Of a stretch of 64,000 nucleotides of DNA, positions 8,159 through 17,018 are shown one piece after another. Positions within the stretch are counted from its first letter, which is position 1; every line of letters starts with the position of its first letter. The stretch lies in NCBI GenBank assembly GCA_031119205.1, contig JAVHYF010000016.1:1-64000 (forward strand), given 5' to 3'. The position numbers and the translations under genes are program-made. This DNA comes from Moraxellaceae bacterium. Lineage in GTDB: Bacteria > Pseudomonadota > Gammaproteobacteria > Burkholderiales > Rhodocyclaceae. The notes below the pieces were generated by a model. It searched no databases. It had not been told where the DNA came from and saw nothing but the letters and a program-made list of their open reading frames with translations.

Positions 8159-9376
8159 TCAGGCGGCGGGACGCCCTTCGCGACGCAACCACTGCGCGGC
8201 CAGTTCGACCAGGAAGCTGGCACCCAGCGGCAATAGCGCATCGTTGAAGTCGTAGCTCGCGTTGTGCACCAGGCATGGCCCCTCGCCATGTCCCGGCAGG
8301 CGGTGGTCGCCGTCGCCATTGCCGATGAAGGCGTAACAACCCGGCACGGCTTCCAGCATGAAGGCGAAATCCTCCGCCGCCATGATCGGCGTCTGGGTGA
8401 CGATGCGCTCCGCCGGCAGCATGCCGCGCAGTACTTCGCGCGCAAACTCCGTCTCGGCGGCATGGTTGATGGTCGCCGGATAGTTGCGGCGGAACTCGAA
8501 ACTCACCGTCGCGCCGAACACCGCGCCGGTCTGCTCGGCGATCTCGCGCATACGCCGCTCGATCAGGTCCAGCGTCTCCGCCGAGTACGCGCGTACGGTG
8601 CCCTGCATCTCGCAGCTGTCGGGGATGACGTTCGGCGTGCTGCCGGCGTTGAGCATGGTCACCGAGATGACGGCGGTTTCCAGCGGCTTCTTGTTGCGCG
8701 TGATGATGGTCTGGAAGGCCTGCATGATCTGGCCGGCGACCGGGATCGGGTCGATGGCCAGGTGCGGCATCGCGGCGTGGCCGCCCTTGCCGTGGATGGT
8801 GAGCTTGAACTCGTTATTGGAGGCCAGCACCGCGCCGGGCGACAGCGCGATGGTGCCGGCAGCAATGCCGGGCATGTTGTGCAGGCCGAACACCGCTTCC
8901 ATCGGGAAGCGTTTGAACAGGCCGTCGCGCATCATTTCGCGGGCGCCGCCGCCATGTTCTTCCGCCGGCTGGAAGATCAGGTACACGGTGCCATCGAAGT
9001 CGCGGTGCTTCGCCAGATACTGCGCCGCGCCGAGCAGCATGGTGGTGTGCCCGTCGTGGCCGCAGGCGTGCATCTTGCCGGGGTGGCGGCTGGCGTGTGC
9101 GAAGTGGTTAGCCTCGTGGATCGGCAGCGCGTCCATGTCGGCACGCAGGCCGACGGCACGCGACGAGTTGCCGTTCTTCACGATGCCGACCACGCCTGTC
9201 TTGCCCATGCCGCGATGCACCGGGATGCCCCATTCCGTGAGCAGGCCGGCAACCAGGTCCGCCGTGCGCGTTTCTTCGAAAGAGAGTTCGGGGTGGGCGT
9301 GGATGTCGCGCCGCACTGTTTTCAGGTAGTCGGCCTGATCGGCGATCGCGTCGATGAGCTTGGTGGCGGCGGTCAT
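8159..9376 (-). CDS. M20-family amidohydrolase (hippurate hydrolase / aminoacylase type)
   Basis: A 405-aa metal-dependent hydrolase of the M20D branch, which cleaves N-acyl or N-carbamoyl amino acids. Visible: RRDIHAHPELSFEE, the RADMDALPI and MHACGHDGHT metal-site blocks, PAEEHGGGAREM with the catalytic Glu pair, GKGGHAAMPH in the dimerisation domain, and the final metal His in CLVHNASYDFND. Longer upstream frames run into the tRNA gene, so the ATG at 9376 is the sensible start. No signal peptide. The gene converges on the flavin reductase gene with 3 bp between stops. Confidence 0.92.
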   Translation of the reverse strand: MTAATKLIDAIADQADYLKTVRRDIHAHPELSFEETRTADLVAGLLTEWGIPVHRGMGKTGVVGIVKNGNSSRAVGLRADMDALPIHEANHFAHASRHPGKMHACGHDGHTTMLLGAAQYLAKHRDFDGTVYLIFQPAEEHGGGAREMMRDGLFKRFPMEAVFGLHNMPGIAAGTIALSPGAVLASNNEFKLTIHGKGGHAAMPHLAIDPIPVAGQIMQAFQTIITRNKKPLETAVISVTMLNAGSTPNVIPDSCEMQGTVRAYSAETLDLIERRMREIAEQTGAVFGATVSFEFRRNYPATINHAAETEFAREVLRGMLPAERIVTQTPIMAAEDFAFMLEAVPGCYAFIGNGDGDHRLPGHGEGPCLVHNASYDFNDALLPLGASFLVELAAQWLRREGRPAA

Positions 9377-9478
9377 GTGTGGTCCTGATGATGTCGGGCG
9401 CCGGGCGACACAACGAGGCAACCTGGGCGGGGCGCCTGTGCCTGAGGGCAGGCGCCGACTCGGGACGCACGCGGAAAC

Positions 9479-9552
9479 TGGAGCGGGTGAAGGGAATCGA
9501 ACCCTCGTATGCAGCTTGGGAAGCTGCCGTTCTACCATTGAACTACACCCGC
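9479..9552 (-). tRNA. glyU: tRNA-Gly, anticodon CCC
   Basis: A 74-base cloverleaf on the minus strand begins GCGGGTGTAGTTCAATGG and ends with an encoded CCA. Acceptor arm GCGGGTG pairs with CACCCGC, the anticodon stem is GCAGC/GCTGC around the loop TTCCCAA (anticodon CCC), and the T arm is AGGGTTCGATTCCCT. It closely resembles E. coli glyU. It stands alone between the hydrolase gene and thiS. Confidence 0.96.
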
Positions 9553-9760
9553 GACGGGGCCGTAGTTTAACGCGACGCAGGACGCCGCGCAGCCCTTCGC
9601 CGCGCTGCGCCCCACTTGCGTCAACACACCGGCGATTGCGCAGGGCGGTCCAGGACATGGCGCCTCGACGCGGGCGCCCGTCATGCCCTCGCGTGCTATC
9701 CTCGACACGCTTCCCGGCAGTCGCCGGAAGCTGGTTTTCTCCCGCCCCCGATATACCCCG

Positions 9761-9964
9761 ATGCTCCATCTACAGGTCAATGGCGAGGCCCGCCAGGCCC
9801 CCGCCGGCGCTACGGTCGCCGCGTTGCTGGAACAGCTGTCGCTCACCGGCAAGCGCGTGGCCGTGGAGCGCAACGGTGACATCGTCCCGCGTGGCCTGCA
9901 TGCGGTGACGACGCTCGCCGACGGCGACCGGCTGGAAATCGTGGTGGCCGTCGGCGGCGGCTGA
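9761..9964 (+). CDS. thiS: Sulfur carrier protein ThiS
   Basis: A 67-aa ubiquitin-like protein ending in VAVGGG. The C-terminal Gly-Gly is adenylated and converted to a thiocarboxylate that supplies sulfur to the thiazole ring of thiamine. [26 protein letters not shown] and [11 protein letters not shown] match ThiS. It is followed 16 bp later by thiG. No TPP riboswitch could be seen in the 200 bp upstream. Confidence 0.93.
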   Translation: MLHLQVNGEARQAPAGATVAALLEQLSLTGKRVAVERNGDIVPRGLHAVTTLADGDRLEIVVAVGGG

Positions 9965-9980
9965 CTTTCGCGAGATATTC

Positions 9981-10766
9981 ATGAACGACCCGCTGATCAT
10001 CGCTGGCCGCGAGTACGGCTCCCGCCTGCTCGTGGGCACCGGCAAGTACAAGGATTTCGACGAGACCCGCCGCGCCGTGGTGGCCAGCGGCGCGCAGATC
10101 GTCACCGTGGCGATCCGCCGTACCAACATCGGCCAGGATCGCAACGCGCCCAGCCTGCTCGACGCGCTGCCGCCTTCCGAGTTCACCTACCTGCCCAATA
10201 CCGCCGGCTGCTACAGCGCCGACGATGCCGTGCGCACCCTGCGTCTCGCTCGTGAGCTGCTGGACGATCACAAGCTGGTGAAGCTGGAAGTGCTGGGCGA
10301 TCCGCACACCCTCTTCCCCAACATGCCGGAAACCCTCAAGGCCGCCGAGACGCTTGTGAAGGAAGGCTTCGAGGTCATGGTGTACTGCTCGGACGACCCC
10401 ATCCAGACGCGCATGCTGGAAGACATCGGCTGCGTGGCAGTGATGCCGCTGGCATCGCTCATCGGCTCCGGCATGGGCATCCTCAATCCGTGGAACCTGA
10501 AGCTGATCATCGAGCAGGCCAAGGTGCCGGTGCTTGTGGATGCCGGCGTGGGCACTGCGTCCGACGCGGCCATCGCGCTGGAACTGGGCTGCGATGGCGT
10601 GCTGATGAACACCGCGATCGCGCTGGCGCAGCACCCGGTGCTGATGGCCGGCGCCATGAAAAAAGCGGTGGAAGCCGGCCGCGAAGCCTTCCGCGCTGGT
10701 CGCATGCCGAAGAAGCTGTACTCCGCCTCACCCAGTTCGCCGACCACCGGCCTCATCGGCGGCTGA
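9981..10766 (+). CDS. thiG: Thiazole synthase ThiG
   Basis: A 261-aa TIM-barrel enzyme that forms thiazole phosphate from deoxyxylulose phosphate, dehydroglycine and the ThiS thiocarboxylate. Typical blocks are [12 protein letters not shown]-like [44 protein letters not shown], and [15 protein letters not shown] with GVLMNTAIA. Length and motifs are normal. Forms an operon with thiS. Confidence 0.96.
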   Translation: MNDPLIIAGREYGSRLLVGTGKYKDFDETRRAVVASGAQIVTVAIRRTNIGQDRNAPSLLDALPPSEFTYLPNTAGCYSADDAVRTLRLARELLDDHKLVKLEVLGDPHTLFPNMPETLKAAETLVKEGFEVMVYCSDDPIQTRMLEDIGCVAVMPLASLIGSGMGILNPWNLKLIIEQAKVPVLVDAGVGTASDAAIALELGCDGVLMNTAIALAQHPVLMAGAMKKAVEAGREAFRAGRMPKKLYSASPSSPTTGLIGG

Positions 10767-10787
10767 GAAAAACGGGCCTCTTGTCGA

Positions 10788-11411
10788 ATGCGCTATCAGG
10801 GCAGGCTGACGAACTGGAAGGATGACCAGGGCTTCGGTTTCATCACCCCCAACGACGGCAGCGCCCCGGTCTTCGTGCATATCAAAGCCCTTCGACGGCA
10901 ATCTTCGCGGCCCGTCGAAGGCGATCTGCTCACCTACGAGCTTGCGTTCGACGAACGTCGCCGCCCACGCGCCCGCGCGGTTTTGAAAGTGGGCGATGCA
11001 ATTCGCAAAGCCCCTTCAGGCTCTGCCGGACGCGGCTGGAAGGCGCCGGCCTTCGGTCTGTCTTTCTGCCTGATCCTCGCTGGCGCGACGACCGCTGGCC
11101 GCTTGCCGACCCTGCTGCCCGGGCTGTATGCCATCGCCAGTGGCATCACCTTCTTCGCCTACTGGTGGGACAAATCTGCGGCGATGTCGCAGCGGTGGCG
11201 TACGTCCGAAAGCACCCTGCACCTGTTCGGCCTTGCCTGCGGCTGGCCGGGCGGGTTGCTGGCGCAGCGACTGCTCCGTCACAAATCCATCAAGCAGGAG
11301 TTCCAGACGGTGTTCTGGGGAACCGTCATCCTGAATTGCATTTTCTTCGGCTGGCTCTTCAGCGCGGGTGGCAAGTCCTGGCTGGATAGCCTGCGGACCG
11401 CCGCGTCGTGA
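10788..11411 (+). CDS. Cold-shock domain protein fused to DUF1294 membrane domain
   Basis: A 207-aa protein. Residues about 1-65 are a cold-shock (OB) domain with both RNA-binding motifs, QGFGFI and VFVHI. After a basic linker, the rest is a DUF1294 membrane domain with helices near 85-100, 105-125 and 175-195 and the signature YWWDKSAA...PGGLLAQRLLRHKSIKQEFQ. The fusion is common in proteobacteria but its function is unknown; a membrane-tethered RNA-binding protein is inference. Its TGA overlaps the GTG of the next gene. Confidence 0.88.
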   Translation: MRYQGRLTNWKDDQGFGFITPNDGSAPVFVHIKALRRQSSRPVEGDLLTYELAFDERRRPRARAVLKVGDAIRKAPSGSAGRGWKAPAFGLSFCLILAGATTAGRLPTLLPGLYAIASGITFFAYWWDKSAAMSQRWRTSESTLHLFGLACGWPGGLLAQRLLRHKSIKQEFQTVFWGTVILNCIFFGWLFSAGGKSWLDSLRTAAS

Positions 11412-11977
11412 GCCCGATGCGCACGCCCGCTCCCATCGCGATACTGGCTGGTATCGCAGTCGCCGCGCTGCTTGCCAGCGTGTTGCCGGGCGATCCTGCT
11501 GCCGCGCTGGGCTGGCACAAGAGCGCGCCGTGGTCCCTGCGCTTGGTCACGGCCCATTTCGCGCATCTGGGCGTGGCCCATATCGGCATGAATCTGGCCG
11601 CGCTGGCCGTGCTGGGCTGGGCCGCGCTGCGTGTCAGGTTGGTCGCGGGTTTCCTGCTGGCCTTGCTGTGTGCCGCGATGACGGTGGACGCCGGCCTGAT
11701 CCTGCAGGTGTGGCCGGTGGACTGGTACGTCGGCCTGTCCGGTGTCCTGCACGGTGGTTTCGCGTGGCTGTGCCTGCACCTGGCGACGGCACGCAGGGGC
11801 CTGCTGCCCTGGCTGCTGTGGATCGGTGGCTTGGCAAAGGTCCTGGCCGAGACGCAGGTCCCCGCCGGTAGTCCCGGCCCCATGGGCTTCCCGCTGGCGC
11901 TGGCCGCCCACCTGTACGGCTATCTGGGTGGCAGCGCCTGGGCGGTGGCCGAGCGGCTGCTGCGCCGCGCAGCGTAG
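11408..11977 (+). CDS. rrtA: Rhombosortase (rhomboid-family protease that processes GlyGly-CTERM proteins)
   Basis: A 189-aa intramembrane serine protease. The catalytic pair is visible: Ser111 in GLSGVLHGG and His168 in AAHLYGYLGG. The early HFAHLGVAHIGMNLAAL helix is the typical rhombosortase first block. Rhombosortases remove the C-terminal GlyGly-CTERM anchor of secreted proteins, in some bacteria with lipid attachment at the cleaved end. The adjacent convergent gene encodes just such a target. Start is GTG at 11408, overlapping the previous stop (GTGA). Its 3' end overlaps the protease gene by 58 bp. Confidence 0.88.
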   Translation: MSPMRTPAPIAILAGIAVAALLASVLPGDPAAALGWHKSAPWSLRLVTAHFAHLGVAHIGMNLAALAVLGWAALRVRLVAGFLLALLCAAMTVDAGLILQVWPVDWYVGLSGVLHGGFAWLCLHLATARRGLLPWLLWIGGLAKVLAETQVPAGSPGPMGFPLALAAHLYGYLGGSAWAVAERLLRRAA

Positions 11978-13794
11978 GCCGCAGCCAGCAGACCGGCGAG
12001 ACCGATCCAGCCGAAGGCGCCACCCCCGCCTCCACCGGCTGCGGGTGTGGCCGGCGGAGGTGGATTGGCGGCCTGGATGCTGACCTGCCGCTGGTTGCTG
12101 CGGCCGTGGTTGTCGGTGACGGTCAGCGTGACCGTGTAGGTTCCGAGCACCGGCAGGCTCAGGTTGGTGGTCGACAGCGCGGGACTGGTCAGGCTGCCAT
12201 TGAGGCCGGCGAGGGACCATGTGTAGCTGACCAAGCTGGCGCCAGATATGGCGCGTGAAGGGGTGCCATCCAGCAACAGCACGGTGCCGGGCAGGACGGT
12301 GCTGGGCACCGACGCAATGCGCGCCATCGGTTCGAGCGCCAGTACGACGGCCTGCGGGGCATAGAGCAGGCCGGCGCCGCAGGTGTCGGTGGTGCAGTTG
12401 CAGGGTCCGGGAGTCGGTGTGGCGAGCGAGCAGGTGGGCGTCGCGCCCTCGGCCACGAAGGCGCGGCTACTGCGTTTCAGGCGGTCGGCGATTTCGTCTG
12501 GCAGCAGGTCGGTGTTGCGTGCCAGCATCAGGGCGGCGACGCCTGACACCAGCGGGGTGGCAAAGCTGGTGCCGTATACCGTCGAGGTCAGATCGTCTGA
12601 GTACGCATCTGTGCCCGGGACGGTAGTGCCGGTGTTGGTGGTGCTGTGGATCGGATGCGTGCACCCGCCTGACGAGCCGCAGTTGCCCGACGGCGCCAGC
12701 AAGGTCAGCGCCGGTCCGAAGAAGCTGTAGCCGGCCTTGTTGCCGGCATTCCGCGCACCGCCGACGGCGATGACGCCGGTGCAGTTGGCGGGTTGGGTGA
12801 CGGCTCCGGGTAAATTGCCGTCCGATACATTGCCAGCCGCCGCGACGACGGTGACGCCGATGGCCAGCACTTCATTGACCGCCTCCTGGTAGACGGGGTT
12901 GCATGCTTGCCCGGCGAGGCCACCCAGGCTCATGTTGATGATGCGGGCGGGGTTTGCGTTGGTTGGCGCACCTGGCACGGACAGGCCCGCCGCCCAACGC
13001 ATGCCGGCGACGATATCGGAGACATAGCCCCCCCCGCTGCCCAGCACGCGCACCGGCAGGATCGGGCTCAGCTGCGCCACCCCAGCGATGCCGGTGCCAT
13101 TGTTCGTGCTGGCGGCGAGGACGCCGGATACCCGGGTACCGTGCCAGGAACTGGAGCGGAACACCCCATTGACCGTTGTCCAGTCGCCCGGATCGCTGGC
13201 ATCGGCGTCGCGCCCATCTCCGTCGTTCGCGACGGTGAAGCCCCCCCCCGGATTCTCGCTGACGAAGTCCCAGCCGGGCCGCAGCTTGGCCGCCAGGTCG
13301 GGGTGGTTGAGGACGCCGGTATCCAGGACGGCCACGACAACCAAACTGCTGCCGGTGGTGACGTTCCAGGCGGTCTCGGCGTGGATTGCAGAAGCTTCAG
13401 TGCTCTGCAGGTACCACTGCACGGCTGCATATTTCGGGTCGTTGGGCGCAGCCATCGCCCACATTTTCTCGTCGGGCACGGCGTATTCCACCAGGCCCTG
13501 GCGCATCAACCGGTCGGCGAGGGCCTGCGAACTCATGCCGTCGGCGCTCACCACCTGGGTGGTCGGTCCGACGAAGCGCTTGCCGTGCAAGGCCACGCCC
13601 GAGCGGCCGCCCAGTTGCGTCGCCGCGGACATTGCACCCATCGCCTGCGCCTGTGCGGCAGCGCCCAGCGAGTCGTTGCTGCGGTACTTGACAATGACGC
13701 GGGCAACTTCCTGCGCCTGGGTGACGACAGGGCCCAGCAGCAGGGCGACGGACAGGAGACGGAACAGAAGACGTACGGGGGGCCGGGTCATCAC
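11920..13794 (-). CDS. Secreted S8 subtilase with PKD-like domain and GlyGly-CTERM sorting signal
   Basis: A 624-aa exported serine protease. Order: signal peptide (about 1-28, ending TQAQ), I9-like propeptide (about 30-110, from VARVIVKYRSN to VEYAVPDEKMW), peptidase S8 domain with catalytic Asp158 (VLDTG), His218 (WHGTRVSG) and Ser410 (YGTSFATP), a PKD-like Ig domain (about 490-575, TYTVTLTVTDNHG), then a Pro/Gly linker and GlyGly-CTERM: a run of six Gly at about 587-592, hydrophobic helix, and basic tail. The neighbouring rhombosortase is the expected processing enzyme. The tail after the helix is unusually long (about 15 residues), encoded by DNA that overlaps the rhombosortase gene. Confidence 0.92.
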   Translation of the reverse strand: MMTRPPVRLLFRLLSVALLLGPVVTQAQEVARVIVKYRSNDSLGAAAQAQAMGAMSAATQLGGRSGVALHGKRFVGPTTQVVSADGMSSQALADRLMRQGLVEYAVPDEKMWAMAAPNDPKYAAVQWYLQSTEASAIHAETAWNVTTGSSLVVVAVLDTGVLNHPDLAAKLRPGWDFVSENPGGGFTVANDGDGRDADASDPGDWTTVNGVFRSSSWHGTRVSGVLAASTNNGTGIAGVAQLSPILPVRVLGSGGGYVSDIVAGMRWAAGLSVPGAPTNANPARIINMSLGGLAGQACNPVYQEAVNEVLAIGVTVVAAAGNVSDGNLPGAVTQPANCTGVIAVGGARNAGNKAGYSFFGPALTLLAPSGNCGSSGGCTHPIHSTTNTGTTVPGTDAYSDDLTSTVYGTSFATPLVSGVAALMLARNTDLLPDEIADRLKRSSRAFVAEGATPTCSLATPTPGPCNCTTDTCGAGLLYAPQAVVLALEPMARIASVPSTVLPGTVLLLDGTPSRAISGASLVSYTWSLAGLNGSLTSPALSTTNLSLPVLGTYTVTLTVTDNHGRSNQRQVSIQAANPPPPATPAAGGGGGGAFGWIGLAGLLAAAYAARRSSRSATAQALPPR

Positions 13795-14129
13795 TGGATG
13801 CTCACCTTCTGGTCGGGTTCGGCAAGGCGGATGCCGGGCTGACTGCGCAGCCGGGCGAGGGTACGGGCGCAGCCTGTGTCGGTTGCACTGCAGGCAAGGA
13901 CGAAGCCTGCGGTGTCGGAAGAGATGGCCGAACGGAAACGCAGGTGGCCGCCCGCGCGGGTGGCTGTCTGTTGCAGCCAGGCCTGGTCCTGCAGGTGAGC
14001 CGGGTTGTTGACCGCAAGGATGACCGGCAGCTCGGTCTCAGTGGTCGGCGGCGTTGCCTGGCAGGCGGGCAGCGCAGCCAGCTGGACAAGCGCGGCGGTG
14101 AGGCAGGCGGTGCGGACAGGTCGGACCAT
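13791..14129 (-). CDS. Small lipoprotein with I9-like fold signature, partner of the subtilase
   Basis: A 112-aa protein with a lipobox (LAALPAC, Cys24 by my count). The mature part, about 85 residues, runs [22 protein letters not shown]...[13 protein letters not shown]...[16 protein letters not shown]. The ending is like that of subtilase propeptides of the I9 family, where such a domain acts as intramolecular chaperone and inhibitor. It overlaps the protease start by 4 bp (ATGA), so both are coupled. I infer a free-standing inhibitor or chaperone; family assignment is by pattern only. Confidence 0.55.
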   Translation of the reverse strand: MVRPVRTACLTAALVQLAALPACQATPPTTETELPVILAVNNPAHLQDQAWLQQTATRAGGHLRFRSAISSDTAGFVLACSATDTGCARTLARLRSQPGIRLAEPDQKVSIQ

Positions 14130-14268
14130 CGGCGTCTGGAACGATGAGCAGACTCCCAGCCTAGCACTGCCCGTGATGCGGTGTCTGTCAGCGCAAGCGC
14201 TGCGATGCTCGCGCCGCGACGCACGGCAGGGCACAATGGCGCCCCTGTTTTCCCCAAGCCGTACCGAG
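14130..14268. promoter_or_regulatory. Divergent promoter region, protease operon and trmB
   Basis: This 139-bp gap separates the leftward lipoprotein-protease operon from rightward trmB and must hold both promoters. CACAAT just before an alternative in-frame ATG at 14236 could be the trmB -10 element. No clear operator was seen. Confidence 0.35.
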
Positions 14269-15039
14269 ATGTCCGCCATCCCGCCCGACCACGCGCCGCC
14301 GCCTCCGGAAGCTGACGAGCCCACTGGTGCCGCTGAGGCCATTGAGGCCACCGAGGCCGCGCCGCGCTTCTCGCGCCAGCCGATCCGCAGTTTCGTGCTG
14401 CGCCAGGGGCGCATGTCGGACGCGCAGAAGCGCGCCATCGAGGACGGCCTGCCGCGCTACGGCATCCGCTACGGCAACACCGCGCTGGACTACGCCGCAA
14501 CCTTCGGACGCCAGGCGCCGGTGGTGCTGGAGATCGGCTGCGGCATGGGCGATACCACGGCGAAGATCGCCGCCGCCCAGCCGGAGCGGGATTTCATCGG
14601 CATCGAAGTGCATGGCCCCGGCGTGGGCAACCTGTGCAAGCTGATCGAGACGCAGGGCCTGAGCAACCTGCGCGTCATGCAGCATGACGCGACGGAGGTG
14701 GTGCGCGACATGATTGCCGCGGATTCGCTGGCCGGTGTGCATGTCTTCTTCCCCGACCCCTGGCCGAAGAAGCGCCATCACAAGCGGCGCATCCTGCAGC
14801 CGGCCTTCGTGCACGAACTGGCGGCGCGGCTGGCGCCAGGTGGCTACCTGCACTGCGCCACCGACTGGGAGGAGTATGCGCAGCACATGCTGGAGGTGCT
14901 GTCGGCCGAGTCACTTCTGCAGAACACCGCGGCCGACTACGCGCCCCGTCCGGACTACCGCCCGCTGACCAAGTTCGAGGCGCGTGGCCTGCGCCTGGGT
15001 CACGGCGTCTGGGATCTCGTCTTCACCCGCAAGGCCTGA
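14269..15039 (+). CDS. trmB: tRNA (guanine-N7)-methyltransferase TrmB
   Basis: SAM-dependent enzyme that makes m7G46 in tRNA. About 256 aa with a Pro/Glu/Ala-rich N-terminal extension of about 30 residues, then [23 protein letters not shown] (SAM motif I), [13 protein letters not shown], and [15 protein letters not shown], the diagnostic TrmB block. The end, [19 protein letters not shown], is also typical. An ATG 33 bp upstream is possible. In related genomes trmB often follows thiG; here about 3.5 kb of other genes lies between. Confidence 0.93.
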   Translation: MSAIPPDHAPPPPEADEPTGAAEAIEATEAAPRFSRQPIRSFVLRQGRMSDAQKRAIEDGLPRYGIRYGNTALDYAATFGRQAPVVLEIGCGMGDTTAKIAAAQPERDFIGIEVHGPGVGNLCKLIETQGLSNLRVMQHDATEVVRDMIAADSLAGVHVFFPDPWPKKRHHKRRILQPAFVHELAARLAPGGYLHCATDWEEYAQHMLEVLSAESLLQNTAADYAPRPDYRPLTKFEARGLRLGHGVWDLVFTRKA

Positions 15040-15127
15040 AGCCTGACCCGGGCGCACCCGCCCGTCGGGGTGCTTGCAGGCAAGCGGTGGCATACCTAGC
15101 ATGCGGCCTCCTTACCGGAGTGTCTCC

Positions 15128-15565
15128 ATGCCTGCGACGCGTCGTCTTGCCAGTTGCCTCTGCCTGTCCCTGCTGCCGCTGACTGCGCTGGCTGACCCCG
15201 CCACCGTCGCCGAATTGCGCGCGGCCGGCGCCACGGCGCTGAACTCCGGTCAGGTGCGGCAGTTGTTGCCAAAAGCCGAGGTCGTCAGCATGGCGGAGAC
15301 AGGCATGGAGCGACGCTGGGTCAATCTGGACGACGGCAGTTTCGTGGCGCGCGCCAGCAATCCGCGTCTGCCCAAGGCACCGGCGCAAAGTGGCGCCGGC
15401 ACCTGGAGCATCGATGACCGGGGTGCCTACTGCGTGAACATCGACTGGTTCACCCGCAAGGAGGCCTGGTGCCAGTTCGTCTTCAGCCTTGGCGACAGGC
15501 ACTACATCAGCGTCTCGCAGGTCAATCCGGAAGCACGCGTCGCCGCGATCCAGGTCAACCGTTGA
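15128..15565 (+). CDS. Secreted hypothetical protein, DUF995-like
   Basis: A 145-aa protein with a signal peptide cleaved after about residue 22 (LTALA-D). The mature part has SGQVRQLLPKAEVVS, RRWVNLDDGSFVA and GAGTWSIDDRGAYCVNIDWFTRKEAWCQFVF. The pattern of Gly-Thr-Trp, Asp-Asp-Arg-Gly and paired Cys resembles the DUF995 family. Its function is unknown. It stands alone between trmB and a convergent SDR gene. Confidence 0.7.
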   Translation: MPATRRLASCLCLSLLPLTALADPATVAELRAAGATALNSGQVRQLLPKAEVVSMAETGMERRWVNLDDGSFVARASNPRLPKAPAQSGAGTWSIDDRGAYCVNIDWFTRKEAWCQFVFSLGDRHYISVSQVNPEARVAAIQVNR

Positions 15566-15573
15566 GCGTGGCG

Positions 15574-16344
15574 CTATAGCGGCAGGCCACGCGGCTTGCG
15601 CTGCGCCCGTGCGAAGAGGCGGTCGTACAGCCAGGCCGGCAGATGGCCCAGGCCCTGCGCCACCAACGCCATCTGCCAGGGAATGGTGGCTCGCGCGCAG
15701 CCGCGGTCGATAGCCCGTGCGAAACGTCGTGCCGCTTCGTCCGCCGGCAGCATGAAAGGCATGGGATAGGGATTGATGGCCGTCATCGGCGTGGCGATGT
15801 AACCGGGGCGGATCTCCACCACCCGCACGCCCGTGCCATGCAACTCGACCCGCAGGCTCTCCAGATAGCGCGCAGCGGCGGCCTTCGAGGCACTGTAGGC
15901 ACCCGCGCCGGGCAGGCCGCGCACGCCGGCTACCGACGAGATGCCCACCAGCCGCCCGGCCCCGCGTTCGCGCATGGCGGCCACGAAGGGCTGGAAGGTC
16001 GCCACCATGCCCAGCACATTGGTGCGCAGCACGGCGGCAAAGGCTTCGAGGTCGTCCAGTTCTTCGGTGAGGGTGCCGACCGAAATGCCGGCATTGGCGA
16101 TGACGATGTCCGGCAAGCCGGCTTCCTGCTGGAAGCGCGCCGCGGCGTGCTGGATCGAGGCCGGGTCGGCCACGTCTGCGGGCAGGCAGAGATGCTTGCC
16201 GGGCAGGCTGGCCGCCAGGGCTTCGAGTACTTCGATGCGCCGACCGACAAGGCCGACGGTCGCGCCGCGCTCCGCATAGTGGCGCGCCAGCGCCGCACCG
16301 ATGCCGCTGCCGGCACCGGTGAGGAAGACGCGGGGAGAGACCAT
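15574..16344 (-). CDS. Short-chain dehydrogenase/reductase
   Basis: A 256-aa classical SDR with TGAGSGIG, a Leu-Pro-Ala-Asp-Val-Ala-Asp block, ANAGIS in place of NNAG, catalytic Ser in GISSVAG and YSASK. The membrane-like C-terminus (ALVAQGLGHLPAWLYDRLF) is common in the SDR genes that follow dsbA in betaproteobacteria. It starts 19 bp after dsbA and is probably cotranscribed. The substrate is unknown. Confidence 0.88.
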   Translation of the reverse strand: MVSPRVFLTGAGSGIGAALARHYAERGATVGLVGRRIEVLEALAASLPGKHLCLPADVADPASIQHAAARFQQEAGLPDIVIANAGISVGTLTEELDDLEAFAAVLRTNVLGMVATFQPFVAAMRERGAGRLVGISSVAGVRGLPGAGAYSASKAAAARYLESLRVELHGTGVRVVEIRPGYIATPMTAINPYPMPFMLPADEAARRFARAIDRGCARATIPWQMALVAQGLGHLPAWLYDRLFARAQRKPRGLPL

Positions 16345-16363
16345 GCAGGAGGCGGTGCGGGGC

Positions 16364-16984
16364 TTACTTGCTGCCGCGCGCCTGGGCGATCAGCTGGTCG
16401 GCGGTCTTGAAGACGTTCTCGCCGGCATTGACCATCCAGCGGCCGTTGATGGCCAGTGCCGGAACGCCCGGCACCTTGTAGTCGCGAGCGAGTTGTTCCG
16501 CGCGCTTGAACTGCGATTCCACGCCGAAGCTACGCCAGGTGTCGTTGAACTTGGGAACATCGACGCCTTGCTTGGTCAGCCACTCGTTGCGGGTCTTCTC
16601 GTCGTGCAGCGCCACGCGCTGGGTGTGGATGGCCTCGAAAACCTTGGCATCCAGTTTCTCGTTGAGGCCCAGCACGTTGAGCGTCAGGTACATGCGCGCC
16701 AGCGCCGTCCAGTCCGGACGACCGAAACCCACCGGCACGCGCTTGAAGCTGACATAGGCCGGCAGCTTCTTCACCCAGGGCAGCAGGCGCGGTTCGAAGT
16801 CGTGGCAGTGCGGGCACATGAAGGAGAAGAACTCCAGCACCTCGACGTTGCCGCCGGTGCCGCCGGGTTGCGGCGGGGTGATGTCCACATAGTCCTTACC
16901 CTTCTGCTGCGCCTGCGACAGGGCAGGCAGGGTGGCCAGCGCGGCGCCGGCGGTGAGGGTTTGCAACAGGCTGCGACGATTCAT
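16364..16984 (-). CDS. dsbA: Periplasmic thiol:disulfide interchange protein DsbA
   Basis: A 206-aa oxidoreductase that inserts disulfide bonds into exported proteins. A signal peptide (about 1-25, NRRSLLQTLTAGAALATLPALSQA) precedes a thioredoxin fold. The active site C57-P-H-C60 lies in FFSFMCPHCHDFEP, and the cis-proline loop is KVPGVPALAINGR. The family-typical FKRVPVGFG block is present. It follows the SPOR protein gene on the minus strand. Confidence 0.93.
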   Translation of the reverse strand: MNRRSLLQTLTAGAALATLPALSQAQQKGKDYVDITPPQPGGTGGNVEVLEFFSFMCPHCHDFEPRLLPWVKKLPAYVSFKRVPVGFGRPDWTALARMYLTLNVLGLNEKLDAKVFEAIHTQRVALHDEKTRNEWLTKQGVDVPKFNDTWRSFGVESQFKRAEQLARDYKVPGVPALAINGRWMVNAGENVFKTADQLIAQARGSK

Positions 16985-17018
16985 TTAATTGGGTCTCCGT
17001 GGTCTTTCGAAAGTGCTG

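Noticed and set aside
9553-9760. TPP riboswitch before thiS
   Set aside because: No THI-box core could be found; only GC-rich leader and a possible TATCCT -10.
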